From the NCBI RefSeq assembly GCF_001269985.1, contig NZ_BBZB01000002.1:124001-188000 (forward strand): DNA of 64,000 nt, in the 5' to 3' direction. This document shows positions 10,218 to 19,114 of this stretch, piece by piece. The translations under genes were made by a program, and so were the position numbers. Position 1 is the first letter of the stretch. Each line of letters opens with the position of its first letter. The stretch is from Pseudoalteromonas sp. '520P1 No. 423'. Lineage in GTDB: Bacteria > Pseudomonadota > Gammaproteobacteria > Enterobacterales > Alteromonadaceae. The notes under the pieces were generated by a model, which made no database searches, was not told where the DNA came from, and saw only the letters and a list, made by a program, of their open reading frames with translations.

Positions 10218-10994
10218 GTGGATAAAGCAAGCGGGTTAGGGTTGAGCGTCATTATTTTAGCAGTCATTTCAGCAATTTTGATGAGTGGAGCTGCTCCTGG
10301 GATATTTGTTAGTATCCCTTCTTTACTGATTGTTATAGGCGGAACTTTTGGCGCTGTGATGTTCAGTTACAGAATTAATAATTTCTTTCAAGGGTTATCA
10401 AATATTCGATTAGCTTTTAGTAATAAGCAGCCTAATTTATTTGAAACATTAGATCAGTTGATTGAGTTAAGTGAAATAGCAAGAAAAAAAGGGGTTTTAG
10501 CGTTAGAAGATAAACAACTCAATGATGAATATTTACAAAAAGGTGTAAACTTGCTGCTTGATGGCCACGATACCCAGACAATTGAATTTGCATTTAACAG
10601 AGAGATTTTGCAAACACGTCAAAGAAATAATCAATCAATTAAGGTTCTTAACAGTTTTACAGAGTTAGCACCTGCAATGGGAATGGCAGGAACACTGATT
10701 GGATTAGTTGCGATGTTGGTGGCGATGGACGACCCTAAAAGTATTGGCCCTTCAATGTCCGTCGCATTACTGACAACATTATATGGCGCACTGCTAGCAA
10801 ATGCTTTTACCGGACCTTTAGCAAATAAACTGGGTGAAAGAGCCGATGAAATTAAGCAACATATGATGTTAGTTCGTGATGGTGTTTTACATATTTCTAA
10901 CGGTGATAACCCTAAATTAATTATTGAAATGCTTGCAAGTTATTTAGGTGAAAATATTGACAGCCCAGTAAATGAAAAACCGTCAAATAATTAG
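10218..10994 (+). CDS. motA: MotA/PomA-type flagellar stator protein
   Basis: A 258-residue protein with four predicted membrane segments, starting at GTG after a purine-rich AAGGAATTTTA leader. The first two segments are near residues 7-52. The last two carry the conserved ELAPAMGMAGTLIGLVAML and SVALLTTLYGALLANAF motifs of the MotA/TolQ family. A large cytoplasmic loop lies between. The short type (about 255 residues, PomA-like) is typical of sodium-driven stators, but the ion is not provable here. It is co-transcribed with the upstream motB. Confidence 0.9.
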   Translation: MDKASGLGLSVIILAVISAILMSGAAPGIFVSIPSLLIVIGGTFGAVMFSYRINNFFQGLSNIRLAFSNKQPNLFETLDQLIELSEIARKKGVLALEDKQLNDEYLQKGVNLLLDGHDTQTIEFAFNREILQTRQRNNQSIKVLNSFTELAPAMGMAGTLIGLVAMLVAMDDPKSIGPSMSVALLTTLYGALLANAFTGPLANKLGERADEIKQHMMLVRDGVLHISNGDNPKLIIEMLASYLGENIDSPVNEKPSNN

Positions 10995-11128
10995 ATAATA
11001 CTATTTCCACTAATTATTGGAATGGGTATATGTTCAATCTAATTGTAGTTTTAGGTTTATAATTTTGTTATAACTCATCAGACCACTATTGGTAACTTGC
11101 TATTAGATGAAATAATTTGGAACACAGT

Positions 11129-12199
11129 ATGAACTACGCAAAAATTACAGGTTGGGGTAAATGTATTCCGCCAGCAAAATTATCAAACGACGATTTAAGT
11201 ACTGTTGTTGATACAAATGACGAATGGATAAAAACCAGAACCGGTATTGCTGAACGTAGGATCAGCCATGTTTCAACTGCAGAACTTGCTACTGTTGCAG
11301 CACAACAAGCTTTAGACTGTGCAGGAATTAATGGCGATGAAATAGACCTCGTTTTATTGGCAACATGTAGTCCATCAACTTTGGTTGCAAATACAGCGTC
11401 TTTAGTGCAAAAAAACCTCAATGCAATGGGGGCAGCTGCGTGTGATGTTAATGCTGCTTGCTCAGGCTTTTTATACGCGCTACAAAATGCGACGGCCCAA
11501 ATTAATGCTGGCATGATAAAAAAAGCAGTGATAATTGGAGCTGAACGCATGACTTGGTATGTTAATTGGTCTAAAAGAGACAGTGCTGTTTTGTTTGGTG
11601 ATGGCGCAGGTGCTGTTGTAATTGAAGCAAGTGAAGAAAAGTCTGGCCTACTAGCGAGTAAAACTGGCTGTGATACCAGTAATCGAGATATCTTACATAT
11701 TACAAATTTTGGTACAGATATTAATAAATATGACCAACCAGTTGGACCGTCAGATTTATTATTTGAAGGTAGAGAAGTATTTAAACGTGCTGTTAAAGGA
11801 ATGGCTGAAGCCTGTGATGATGTATTAGAACAAGCTAACTTAGCGTTAGATGATATTAATGTATTAATACCTCATCAAGCAAACTTAAGAATTATTCAAG
11901 CTATTCAGCAAAAGCTTTCAGTTAGCGATGATAAAGTCATGGTTAATATACAAAACTACGGTAATACTTCTGCGGCAACTATTCCTATTGCTATTTGTGA
12001 AGCAGTCGAACAAGGGTTAATACAGCCTAATTCAAAAATTATGTCCGCTGCATTTGGTGCCGGTTTAACCTGGGCAGCCTCTTATATACAGTGGTCAGAT
12101 CGCATTACTCCAATAAAAATCAGTAATGCAACTTTACCTGATTGTGATAAAACAGGCCTTGAACTTATTAATGAAGCAGTGCTAGCTTGTAAAAACTAA
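11129..12199 (+). CDS. 3-oxoacyl-ACP synthase III (KAS III, FabH-like)
   Basis: A 356-residue thiolase-fold condensing enzyme with the complete Cys-His-Asn triad: the active-site cysteine in DVNAACSGF, histidine in LIPHQANLR and asparagine in NYGNTSAA. Family members condense acyl-CoA with malonyl-ACP to start fatty-acid or secondary-metabolite synthesis. The protein is longer than E. coli FabH (about 317 residues), with a C-terminal tail after the usual end. That may indicate a paralogue and not the housekeeping FabH; no other fab genes are adjacent. A TTG at 11117 is an alternative start. Confidence 0.88.
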   Translation: MNYAKITGWGKCIPPAKLSNDDLSTVVDTNDEWIKTRTGIAERRISHVSTAELATVAAQQALDCAGINGDEIDLVLLATCSPSTLVANTASLVQKNLNAMGAAACDVNAACSGFLYALQNATAQINAGMIKKAVIIGAERMTWYVNWSKRDSAVLFGDGAGAVVIEASEEKSGLLASKTGCDTSNRDILHITNFGTDINKYDQPVGPSDLLFEGREVFKRAVKGMAEACDDVLEQANLALDDINVLIPHQANLRIIQAIQQKLSVSDDKVMVNIQNYGNTSAATIPIAICEAVEQGLIQPNSKIMSAAFGAGLTWAASYIQWSDRITPIKISNATLPDCDKTGLELINEAVLACKN

Positions 12200-12386
12200 A
12201 ATGCACGCTAGCTAAAACACAATATAAAGTTAAAAGTTATTTATAAATTACTTTTAACTTTATTACAGTTTCTTCCACTCATTATCCTACCAATAACGAT
12301 TTCAATGTTCTTTCTTACAATATTCAATATTTAAACTAAACTTTTAATAAGCATGTAATTTTTTATGTTTTTTAATGGAGTAATAG

Positions 12387-12680
12387 ATGGAAAATGTTGA
12401 GGACAGACGTGGTTCCTTACGCTTAGATATGGAGAAACAACTTATTACCGTAAGTTGGCAAGGTGAAAACGATCGCCAATATATAAGAGATGTAATGTGC
12501 GTAGATGTATCTAAAGGAGGGATTAAGTTTAGCATTGAACGTGATATTGAGGTTGATACTCAAGTAAAGGTGCAATTCAAATCAAATTTAATTGAAAGTA
12601 AAATTTATGTAACCCGTGTTTTAAGGTCAATTAAACAAGATCATGGTTGGTACGATATCGGTTTAATTTTCAATAAATAA
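12387..12680 (+). CDS. PilZ domain protein (c-di-GMP receptor)
   Basis: A 97-residue single-domain protein with both cyclic-di-GMP contact motifs of PilZ: an RxxxR motif near the N terminus (RRGSLR) and DVSKGG for the D/NxSxxG motif. PilZ proteins change shape on binding c-di-GMP and act on motility or adhesion partners. It precedes a ParA-like ATPase and a small partner on the same strand and lies downstream of stator genes, so a role in motility or positioning is possible but unproven. Confidence 0.85.
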   Translation: MENVEDRRGSLRLDMEKQLITVSWQGENDRQYIRDVMCVDVSKGGIKFSIERDIEVDTQVKVQFKSNLIESKIYVTRVLRSIKQDHGWYDIGLIFNK

Positions 12681-12720
12681 ATGGACGTTTTTTAAATTTA
12701 AAGCATTGGAGTTTATATTT

Positions 12721-13389
12721 ATGATTATTCTTGTTGGTGGTGAAAAAGGGGGTAGTGGTAAAAGCTGCTTAGCACAAAACATAGGTGTTTACCTTGCAAA
12801 GCATAAAAAAGCATCTGTTTTAATGATAGATTGTGATCCACAAAGAACGACTTCAGATTGGATCCAAGCAAGGAATAATAATCCTGATTTGCCGCTTATT
12901 AATTGTGTTCAACTATATGGTAAAATAAGAAATGATTTGATCAGTTTAGAGAATAACTATGATTACTTGCTTGTAGATTGTGGTGGTCAAGATAATTTAG
13001 CTTTACGTGCTGCAATGTCGGTAGCTGATCATGTATTAATTCCTCTTAGACCCAAACGTCGTGATTTAAAAACAGTGCCGCATATGGAAGACATTTTATC
13101 TACCTGTAAAATGGTTAATCCAAAAATGAACGCCTCTTTTGTTATGACCCAATGCCCTTCTTTACCAAATCAAGCATCAAGAATTCTTGAGGCCAAAGAA
13201 GTCTGTGAAACATTTGGTATTAATGTCTTGGAATGTATTACTTATAGTAGAAATATATATGATGACAGTGAAGAAAATGGAGAATCTGTATTAGAAAACG
13301 ATCCTAATGGCAAAGCGGCGTTAGAAATTATTGCTATTGCAGAAGAGATGCTTTCAAAACAGCCCGGAGACTCCCATGAGTTTAGCTGA
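12721..13389 (+). CDS. ParA/MinD-family partition-like ATPase
   Basis: A 222-residue ATPase without the N-terminal helix-turn-helix of plasmid type Ia ParA. The deviant Walker A motif is GGEKGGSGKSCLAQN, the switch I region IDCDPQRTTSDW and Walker B LLVDCGG. The ATG at 12721 is chosen over a TTG at 12706 because GGAG lies 10 bases upstream of it. Such short ParA proteins (ParF/Soj-like) position plasmids, chromosomes or protein clusters. The gene overlaps the next by 14 bases, as in a ParA plus small DNA-binding partner pair. It is distinct from the parA at 30.3 kb. Confidence 0.85.
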   Translation: MIILVGGEKGGSGKSCLAQNIGVYLAKHKKASVLMIDCDPQRTTSDWIQARNNNPDLPLINCVQLYGKIRNDLISLENNYDYLLVDCGGQDNLALRAAMSVADHVLIPLRPKRRDLKTVPHMEDILSTCKMVNPKMNASFVMTQCPSLPNQASRILEAKEVCETFGINVLECITYSRNIYDDSEENGESVLENDPNGKAALEIIAIAEEMLSKQPGDSHEFS

Positions 13390-13717
13390 TTTAAAACGAA
13401 AAGCAGAAGCAAAAAAAAGGAAGAAAATTGATATAGACGATTTTATCGAAGATGCTACGTCTTATGCTAAAGGAAAGTCTATTTTAGTTCCTAGCCTAGA
13501 TGAGAACACTCCTGTTAATAAAAAAAGGCAAAGAAACTTTAAAAATGCAACTTTTACGCTCTCTCCCGCCAATATAGATCAACTCAATGATCTGGCCGAG
13601 CATTCCGGTTTTGCAAAATCTCGTATTTTAAGGTTGTTAATTGAAGAGCTTGCCAATGGTGAAAATAATGATTTAAATCAGCTATTAGAAACGTTAGAAA
13701 ACAAAAATAAAAAGTAG
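13376..13717 (+). CDS. Small ribbon-helix-helix-like partner of the ParA-like ATPase
   Basis: A 113-residue, strongly basic protein starting at the ATG inside the end of the ATPase gene, with a GGAG ribosome site just upstream. The N-terminal half is lysine-rich and probably flexible. The C-terminal half, TFTLSPANIDQLNDLAEHSG followed by AKSRILRLLIEELA, reads like a ribbon-helix-helix fold (one beta strand, then two helices). That makes it a ParG/CopG-style DNA-binding partner. The pairing is inferred from overlap and size. The target DNA is unknown. Confidence 0.65.
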   Translation: MSLADLKRKAEAKKRKKIDIDDFIEDATSYAKGKSILVPSLDENTPVNKKRQRNFKNATFTLSPANIDQLNDLAEHSGFAKSRILRLLIEELANGENNDLNQLLETLENKNKK

Positions 13718-13745
13718 AAGGAATTATGATAGACATTACTCACAT

Positions 13746-13772
13746 AATGCCTATTGATTTATTATGTTAAAT
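13746..13772 (+). other. Candidate dif-like XerCD site
   Basis: TTATGTTAAAT at 13762-13772 is identical to the XerD-binding half of gammaproteobacterial dif. It is preceded by a 5-base spacer and AATGCCTATTG, which matches 8 of 11 bases of the XerC half of the Vibrio chromosome II dif as I remember it. The spacer is 5 rather than the usual 6 bases. It sits just after the ParA/partner pair and overlaps the stop codon of the convergent aminopeptidase gene. A second exact XerD half-site occurs by chance at 5630, so this is only a candidate. Confidence 0.25.
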
Positions 13773-15131
13773 TGCGTATCTAGATTGAATATAGTCAAAC
13801 ATTGCACGCACACCAAACGCTTCGCCGCCTATTGGGCGCCCTGGCAATTTTCTATTATTCCAAGCCATAACATCAAAATGTATCCAAGGTGTTTGAGGCT
13901 CAACAAACTCTTGTAAATATAATGCAGCTGTAATAGCCCCGCCAAAACCAGAGACAGCACAGTTTGATAAATCAGCAACATCACTTTTGAGCATATCTTT
14001 ATAAGGTGCATATAAAGGTAACTGCCATACATGATCATCTACATTTTTTCCTGATTGTATTAAACCTGCCGCCACAGCATCATTATTTGTGAAAAAACCT
14101 GGTAACTCTGTACCTAAAGCAACACGACACGCACCCGTTAATGTGGCAAAATCAACCAATAAATCAGGGCTATCATTTTGTGCTTCACACAGTGCGTCAC
14201 ATAACACTAATCGTCCTTCAGCATCTGTATTATCTATTTCAACTGTGATCCCTTTTCGTGTTTTGATCACATCTCCGGGTCTAAATGCGTTATTTGATAC
14301 CGCATTTTCAACTGCTGGAACTAAAACTCTTAGTCTAACGGGTAAATTAAATGCCATTATTAAGTGAGCTAAGCCAATAACATGGGCTGCTCCGCCCATA
14401 TCTTTTTTCATGTTACGCATACCTGCACCAGGTTTTAAATCTAACCCTCCAGAGTCAAAACAAACACCCTTACCAACCAAAGTAACTTTAGGAGCGTTCT
14501 CGTTACCCCATGACAGATCAATTAATCTAGGTTTATGCTCGCTTGCCCTACCAACCATATGAATTGTTGGATAGTTTTGTTCTAGTAATTCATCTCCAAC
14601 CCATTGACTGAACTCTCCATTAAACGAATCAGCTAAATCTTGCATTGTTTCAGCTAAATGCTGTGGCATCATATCGATAGCAGGTGTATTAACGAGATCT
14701 CGTACCAATATTATGCTTTGAACTAAATCTTGATATTTCTTTAATTCTTGTTGGCATTCAACGATAAGTTTTGCCTTGGGTTGAGTATTTGTTTTATATG
14801 AATCAAATTGATAAGCACCCAGTGCCCAACCAAATGCAACTAGCTCTCTATGCTGTGCATCACCCTGGAAAATATACTCTCCTTTAGGAAGTAAAGAAGC
14901 AAGATCACCACATTGCCAATAAGAAGTGATATCTTCTACAAAATAGACAGCTTGAAATACTTTACCAGTTTTATCATCTGGTAATAAGGTCAATCCATGG
15001 CCGTTAAAACTTGTTGATTCTAACCATGCTTTAATAAAATCTGACTGTTGCGTTTTCCATGATTCAAACTCTGTATTTGTCAAAATAAATAATGGTGTTC
15101 CTTTATTTCCCAAAGAATATAGATTTTTCAT
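13767..15131 (-). CDS. M17 leucyl aminopeptidase family protein
   Basis: A 454-residue cytosolic metallo-aminopeptidase. The C-terminal catalytic domain has the metal and active-site motifs GKGVCFDSGGLDLKPGAGMRNMKKDMGGAA and NTDAEGRLVLCDAL, the M17 signature. The N-terminal third is the less conserved alpha/beta regulatory domain. M17 enzymes use two divalent metal ions to release N-terminal residues from peptides. Its length is slightly below E. coli PepA (503), closer to PepB-like members. It is transcribed convergently with the ParA-like pair. Confidence 0.88.
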   Translation of the reverse strand: MKNLYSLGNKGTPLFILTNTEFESWKTQQSDFIKAWLESTSFNGHGLTLLPDDKTGKVFQAVYFVEDITSYWQCGDLASLLPKGEYIFQGDAQHRELVAFGWALGAYQFDSYKTNTQPKAKLIVECQQELKKYQDLVQSIILVRDLVNTPAIDMMPQHLAETMQDLADSFNGEFSQWVGDELLEQNYPTIHMVGRASEHKPRLIDLSWGNENAPKVTLVGKGVCFDSGGLDLKPGAGMRNMKKDMGGAAHVIGLAHLIMAFNLPVRLRVLVPAVENAVSNNAFRPGDVIKTRKGITVEIDNTDAEGRLVLCDALCEAQNDSPDLLVDFATLTGACRVALGTELPGFFTNNDAVAAGLIQSGKNVDDHVWQLPLYAPYKDMLKSDVADLSNCAVSGFGGAITAALYLQEFVEPQTPWIHFDVMAWNNRKLPGRPIGGEAFGVRAMFDYIQSRYAI

Positions 15132-15295
15132 AATAGCTCATAAAAATAAGATAAGTTGCTTTAATCATAGCAATTTTATTGCTTTAAAGGTATGTGTTTA
15201 GAGGTGTTTGAAATCTTGGTGTTTTTTGTTTTTGAACAATGAAATGAAATGAAGTGGAAATAGCTCCAGATTTTTCTAACTCAACTATTATGCGA

Positions 15296-15667
15296 TCATG
15301 GTTTAGTCTTTTTTGTGACCGGGGCGTTAAAAGAACTAGGCAGAACATCAACACCAACCACTTTACCAAGTTTTACGATTACCGGGATAGTTAGCGGAGC
15401 AAAAGGTAAAACTGCAAACACGCCAAGCCCTAAGCCTTTTAGTACATCAAAAAATTGCTGATTCGCAATTTTTAATTCTTCGGGACTAGCTTGTTTTTTC
15501 GTATAACGCTTATAAATAACAATCATTTCTTTTGTCTCAAGCGTTTCTTGCGCTAAAGCAACTTTTAGTTGCAGCATAGTGCGTCGTAATTTTAAACGAC
15601 TGCGTTTATGACTGATTTTTATGACTCTAATCGGTGCTTTATGAAGGTAAACATATAATTTCATCAT
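15296..15667 (-). CDS. LETM1-like small conserved protein
   Basis: A 123-residue basic protein. The C-terminal half, KKQASPEELKIANQQFFDVLKGLGLGVFAVLPFAPLTIPVIVKLGKVVG followed by DVLPSSF, resembles the core of the LETM1 family, with one membrane-embedded hydrophobic segment near residues 78-97. In mitochondria LETM1 proteins act in ion homeostasis; the bacterial short forms are uncharacterised. It lies between the aminopeptidase and a divergent small cysteine-rich gene. The family assignment rests on pattern memory only. Confidence 0.6.
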   Translation of the reverse strand: MMKLYVYLHKAPIRVIKISHKRSRLKLRRTMLQLKVALAQETLETKEMIVIYKRYTKKQASPEELKIANQQFFDVLKGLGLGVFAVLPFAPLTIPVIVKLGKVVGVDVLPSSFNAPVTKKTKP

Positions 15668-15777
15668 CTAATTGTCACACACAATCAGCTTAAGTGCCAA
15701 ATTAAACTGTTAATTATCGATTGAAACACATCAGTATGATAAAATTAAAGTACATTACGGACAAAAAAATTATTCAA

Positions 15778-15939
15778 ATGCAAAATCACCATACTAAAAA
15801 ACCACAAAGGCCAGCTGATGATGATTGTTGTGGCGGCGGAAGTTGTTGCCCTTGTGTATGGGATGCATATCATGAAGCATACTCACAATGGCAGGCTGCG
15901 CAAAATGAAAAACAAGAAAATGAGCCTCTATCACTATAG
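15778..15939 (+). CDS. Oxidoreductase-like domain protein (cysteine-rich, small)
   Basis: A short protein of about 53 residues carrying DDDCCGGGSCCPCVWDAYHEAYSQW, the hallmark of the oxidoreductase-like N-terminal domain family. The five clustered cysteines could bind a metal or a cofactor; the function is unknown. The ATG at 15778 is chosen because homologues start shortly before a basic/proline stretch. An upstream in-frame ATG at 15736 and a TTG at 15721 would add an unlike basic leader. It is divergent from the LETM1-like gene. Confidence 0.65.
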   Translation: MQNHHTKKPQRPADDDCCGGGSCCPCVWDAYHEAYSQWQAAQNEKQENEPLSL

Positions 15940-16146
15940 TCAAAGTTAAATTATTACCCTTGTATTCACTCTATTCTGCTTTTTTTTCAAATAAATATCT
16001 GTGTTAGAGGCAAAATCCTCAATTCCCGCCTAATATTAATAAACTAAATGTTTAAGCTAAATCATTAAGGTATTAGCCAAAGTTGTAACCATTGATTGAG
16101 CCAGACATTTATACATATAAATATTAAAAATATCCGGGGAGAAATA

Positions 16147-18714
16147 ATGAAGACTCAATATACAATTCTTAATACTGCCGTTAAGATGGGATTAACACTT
16201 ACTGCAGGTTTATTTTATTCAAGCTCAGCATATAGTGCTGACGGTGACGAAGTTGTCGCTGAAAAAAACATTGAAAAAATTGCTGTGGTTGGTTCTCGTT
16301 CTGCACCACGTTCTATTTCTGATTCACCTGTACCGATTGATATCATTGGTGGTGACGAATTAGGTAAAAATGGCTCTAGTGATATGCTTGAAATGTTAGT
16401 CGGAGCTGTTCCATCCTTTAATGTAAGGGCACAACCTATCAGTGATGCCGCAACGCTTATTCGACCAGTAAACCTCAGAGGATTATCATCCGATAGTACC
16501 TTAGTACTTTTAAATGGCAAGAGAAGACATAGAGCCTCTGTAATCGCATTCCAAGGTGGCGGTGTCAATGACGGTGCTCAAGGACCTGATATTTCAGTAA
16601 TTCCTAGTATAGCCCTCAAACAAGTTGAAGTTTTACGTGATGGTGCTGCTGCACAATATGGCTCGGATGCAATCGCAGGTGTAATGAACTTTGTCCTAAA
16701 AGACTCTTCAGAAGGTGGATCTCTGTCAGTTAAAACAGGTGAATATTTTGAAGGAGATGGCAATCAAGTCATCGTAGATGGTAATATTGGTTTGCCATTT
16801 ACAGATAATGGCTTTGCCAATTTAAGTTTCCAATTCAAAGAAGCTGATCCGACAAGCAGAAGTGTTCAACGTCCAGATGCCCAAGGTATTTTCGAAGCAG
16901 GTAATTCAGCTGTCATTAGTCCTGCTCAAATATGGGGTAGCCCAGAGATAGAAGATGATGTGACTTTTTTTGCAAATGTCGGCTTTGATGTTGGTAATGA
17001 CAAAGAATTTTACATGTTCGGTAATTATTCAGAGCGTGATGTAACGGGTGGCTTTTATTATCGTAATCCTCATAACAGAGGTAATGTTTTCTCAATTGAT
17101 GACGGAGAAACGTTACTCGTTGGTGCAGTAAATGGCGTACAATCAAGTTGTGCGACTGTGCCTGCAAACGTGCCAAATGTATTATCAACATCTGCCTATG
17201 CACAAATGGTCGCAGATCCCAATTGTTTTTCAATGAACCAAATAATGCCGGGTGGTTATACGCCAGCTTTTGGCGGTAACATTACTGATACATCACTAGC
17301 TGTTGGTACTAAAGGAGAGATCTCTTCGGGTTTTTTTGAGGAGTGGTATTATGATGTAAGTGGTACGGTCGGGCGAAACGAATCAGCATTTAACTTAAAA
17401 AATACACTCAATCCTTCAATGGGTCTTGAAACTCCAACTGAATTCGACACAGGCAAATACATACAATTAGAAAAAGGATTTAATCTAGATGTTGTCAAAG
17501 GCATTGAACTAGGTTTGGATGAACCTGTCAATGTTGCATTTGGTTTAGAATGGCGAGAAGAAAGCTTTGAAATCGTATCCGGAGAAGAAGCTTCTTGGAA
17601 GGCTGGCCCTTATGCAGATCAGGGCTTTAATATTGGCTCTCATGGATTTAAGGGTTTTGGCCCAGAAGCGCAAGGTATTAATACAAGAAGAAGTTTTGCA
17701 TCTTATGTAGACTTAGAAGCTTACTTAACAGAAGATTTTTTACTTGGTACAGCAATTAGATACGAAGATTTTACCTCTTTTGGCTCAACAACTAATTATA
17801 AAATCACAGCTCAATACTCTGTCACAGAAGATTTATCTTTGAGAGCATCTCATAGCACTGGGTTTAGAGCACCGACCGTTGGACAAGCAAATGTAGTCAA
17901 TACACAAACATCTATGGTAGAAGGTGAATTAATTCAAACATTCTTAGCGCCGCCGACGGCTCCGTTATCTGCATTTTACGGTGGTAAAGAATTAGATCCT
18001 GAAGAATCAGTCAGTTACGCAGCAGGTATTGTACTAACACTTGGTGAAGTATTTTTAACTGCTGATTATTATAGTATCGAAGTCACTGATAGAATTGCGC
18101 AATCGAGTCAGATTGATGTGAAAGCTTCTGATTATGAAGCATTAGAAGCCTTAGGGGTTAGCAATCCGGAGTTAATCTCTAAAGTGTCTTATTTTGCCAA
18201 TGATTTTGATACCACAACACAAGGCATCGATTTAGTTGCAAACTATGCAGCTGATTTACTGGGTGGTAGTACAAAATTCAGCTTAGCGTACAACTGGAAT
18301 GAAACCTCAGTAGATGAATTTAATCCAAACACTGTGAACTCGGGTAAAGTACGTCGCTTAGAAGAAGGTATGCCAGATCATCGCGGTACATTTACCATAG
18401 CACAAGATTGGGATACTTTCAGTTCCTTTATTAGACTAAATTATTTTGGTGAATATTTTGCGGTGCATGCTGATGATGCAGGTGCTGGTGGCTGGAACCA
18501 AATGGCTGACTCTGCATTTACGCTCGATGCTGAAGTTAGCTATTATATGAGTGATCAATTTACCATCTCCGTTGGAGGTAATAATATCTTAGATCAAGAG
18601 GCACAAAAATTACCCACCAGTTCTTATGGTGTGTTGGGTGCACAATACTACGAAAGTGGTCCATTTGATTATAATGGTGGCTTTTACTACGCAAAATTAA
18701 CTTATAACTTTTAA
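16147..18714 (+). CDS. TonB-dependent receptor A of a tandem pair
   Basis: An outer-membrane receptor of about 855 residues with a signal peptide (AVKMGLTLTAGLFYSSSAYS). The TonB-box-like segment is EKIAVVGSR, the plug domain contains NLRGLSSDSTLVLLNGKRRH and KQVEVLRDGAAAQYGSDAIAGVMNFVL, and a 22-strand-type barrel ends in the typical aromatic YAKLTYNF. The ATG at 16147 follows CCGGGGAGAAATA, a good ribosome site, so the earlier ATG at 16096 is rejected. The next gene is a clear paralogue with the same plug and C-terminal motifs. The ligand is unknown; no transporter or regulator for it is adjacent. Confidence 0.9.
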   Translation: MKTQYTILNTAVKMGLTLTAGLFYSSSAYSADGDEVVAEKNIEKIAVVGSRSAPRSISDSPVPIDIIGGDELGKNGSSDMLEMLVGAVPSFNVRAQPISDAATLIRPVNLRGLSSDSTLVLLNGKRRHRASVIAFQGGGVNDGAQGPDISVIPSIALKQVEVLRDGAAAQYGSDAIAGVMNFVLKDSSEGGSLSVKTGEYFEGDGNQVIVDGNIGLPFTDNGFANLSFQFKEADPTSRSVQRPDAQGIFEAGNSAVISPAQIWGSPEIEDDVTFFANVGFDVGNDKEFYMFGNYSERDVTGGFYYRNPHNRGNVFSIDDGETLLVGAVNGVQSSCATVPANVPNVLSTSAYAQMVADPNCFSMNQIMPGGYTPAFGGNITDTSLAVGTKGEISSGFFEEWYYDVSGTVGRNESAFNLKNTLNPSMGLETPTEFDTGKYIQLEKGFNLDVVKGIELGLDEPVNVAFGLEWREESFEIVSGEEASWKAGPYADQGFNIGSHGFKGFGPEAQGINTRRSFASYVDLEAYLTEDFLLGTAIRYEDFTSFGSTTNYKITAQYSVTEDLSLRASHSTGFRAPTVGQANVVNTQTSMVEGELIQTFLAPPTAPLSAFYGGKELDPEESVSYAAGIVLTLGEVFLTADYYSIEVTDRIAQSSQIDVKASDYEALEALGVSNPELISKVSYFANDFDTTTQGIDLVANYAADLLGGSTKFSLAYNWNETSVDEFNPNTVNSGKVRRLEEGMPDHRGTFTIAQDWDTFSSFIRLNYFGEYFAVHADDAGAGGWNQMADSAFTLDAEVSYYMSDQFTISVGGNNILDQEAQKLPTSSYGVLGAQYYESGPFDYNGGFYYAKLTYNF

Positions 18715-18730
18715 GCATAACTAAAAAATT

Positions 18731-18759
18731 ATGAGCCGAATATTTACTTTTCGGCTCAT
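18731..18759 (+). terminator. Terminator after TonB receptor A
   Basis: ATGAGCCGAA and TTTCGGCTCAT form a stem of about 10 base pairs with a short AT loop, 17 bases after the stop of the first receptor gene. The trailing T-run is weak (ATATTACA), so termination may be partial. The rest of the 18760-19114 gap is AT-rich and holds no recognisable gene. It should contain the promoter of the second receptor, which has GGGGAT before its ATG. Confidence 0.6.
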
Positions 18760-19114
18760 ATTACATCTCTTTAAATAATTTAAACTTCACTGTCACAATA
18801 TTTAACCGCACTAAATATCATAAGAAAATTTAATTTAATTCATAAAATATTAAAATGATATATAAGCTTTTAAAATCAGTACCTTAACCTGTTAAAACAT
18901 CCTATTTTATAAAATATATGAATAAATCCTCAAATATAATAGAGGAAAGTTACTTTCTACCTGTCAGATATATTGCAGTTTAGTTACATTTTACAAACAT
19001 TAAATAAATGATTGATAAACATGTAAATAAAATGTATTGATAAATAAGGGTCTCTAATACCTAATTTACTCTCACAAAAAATGTATAAAAATAAAATATA
19101 TCTGGGGATATACA

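Noticed and set aside
15184..15369. Open frame of 61 codons on the minus strand
   Set aside because: It overlaps the end of the LETM1-like gene in another frame and shows no protein-like pattern.
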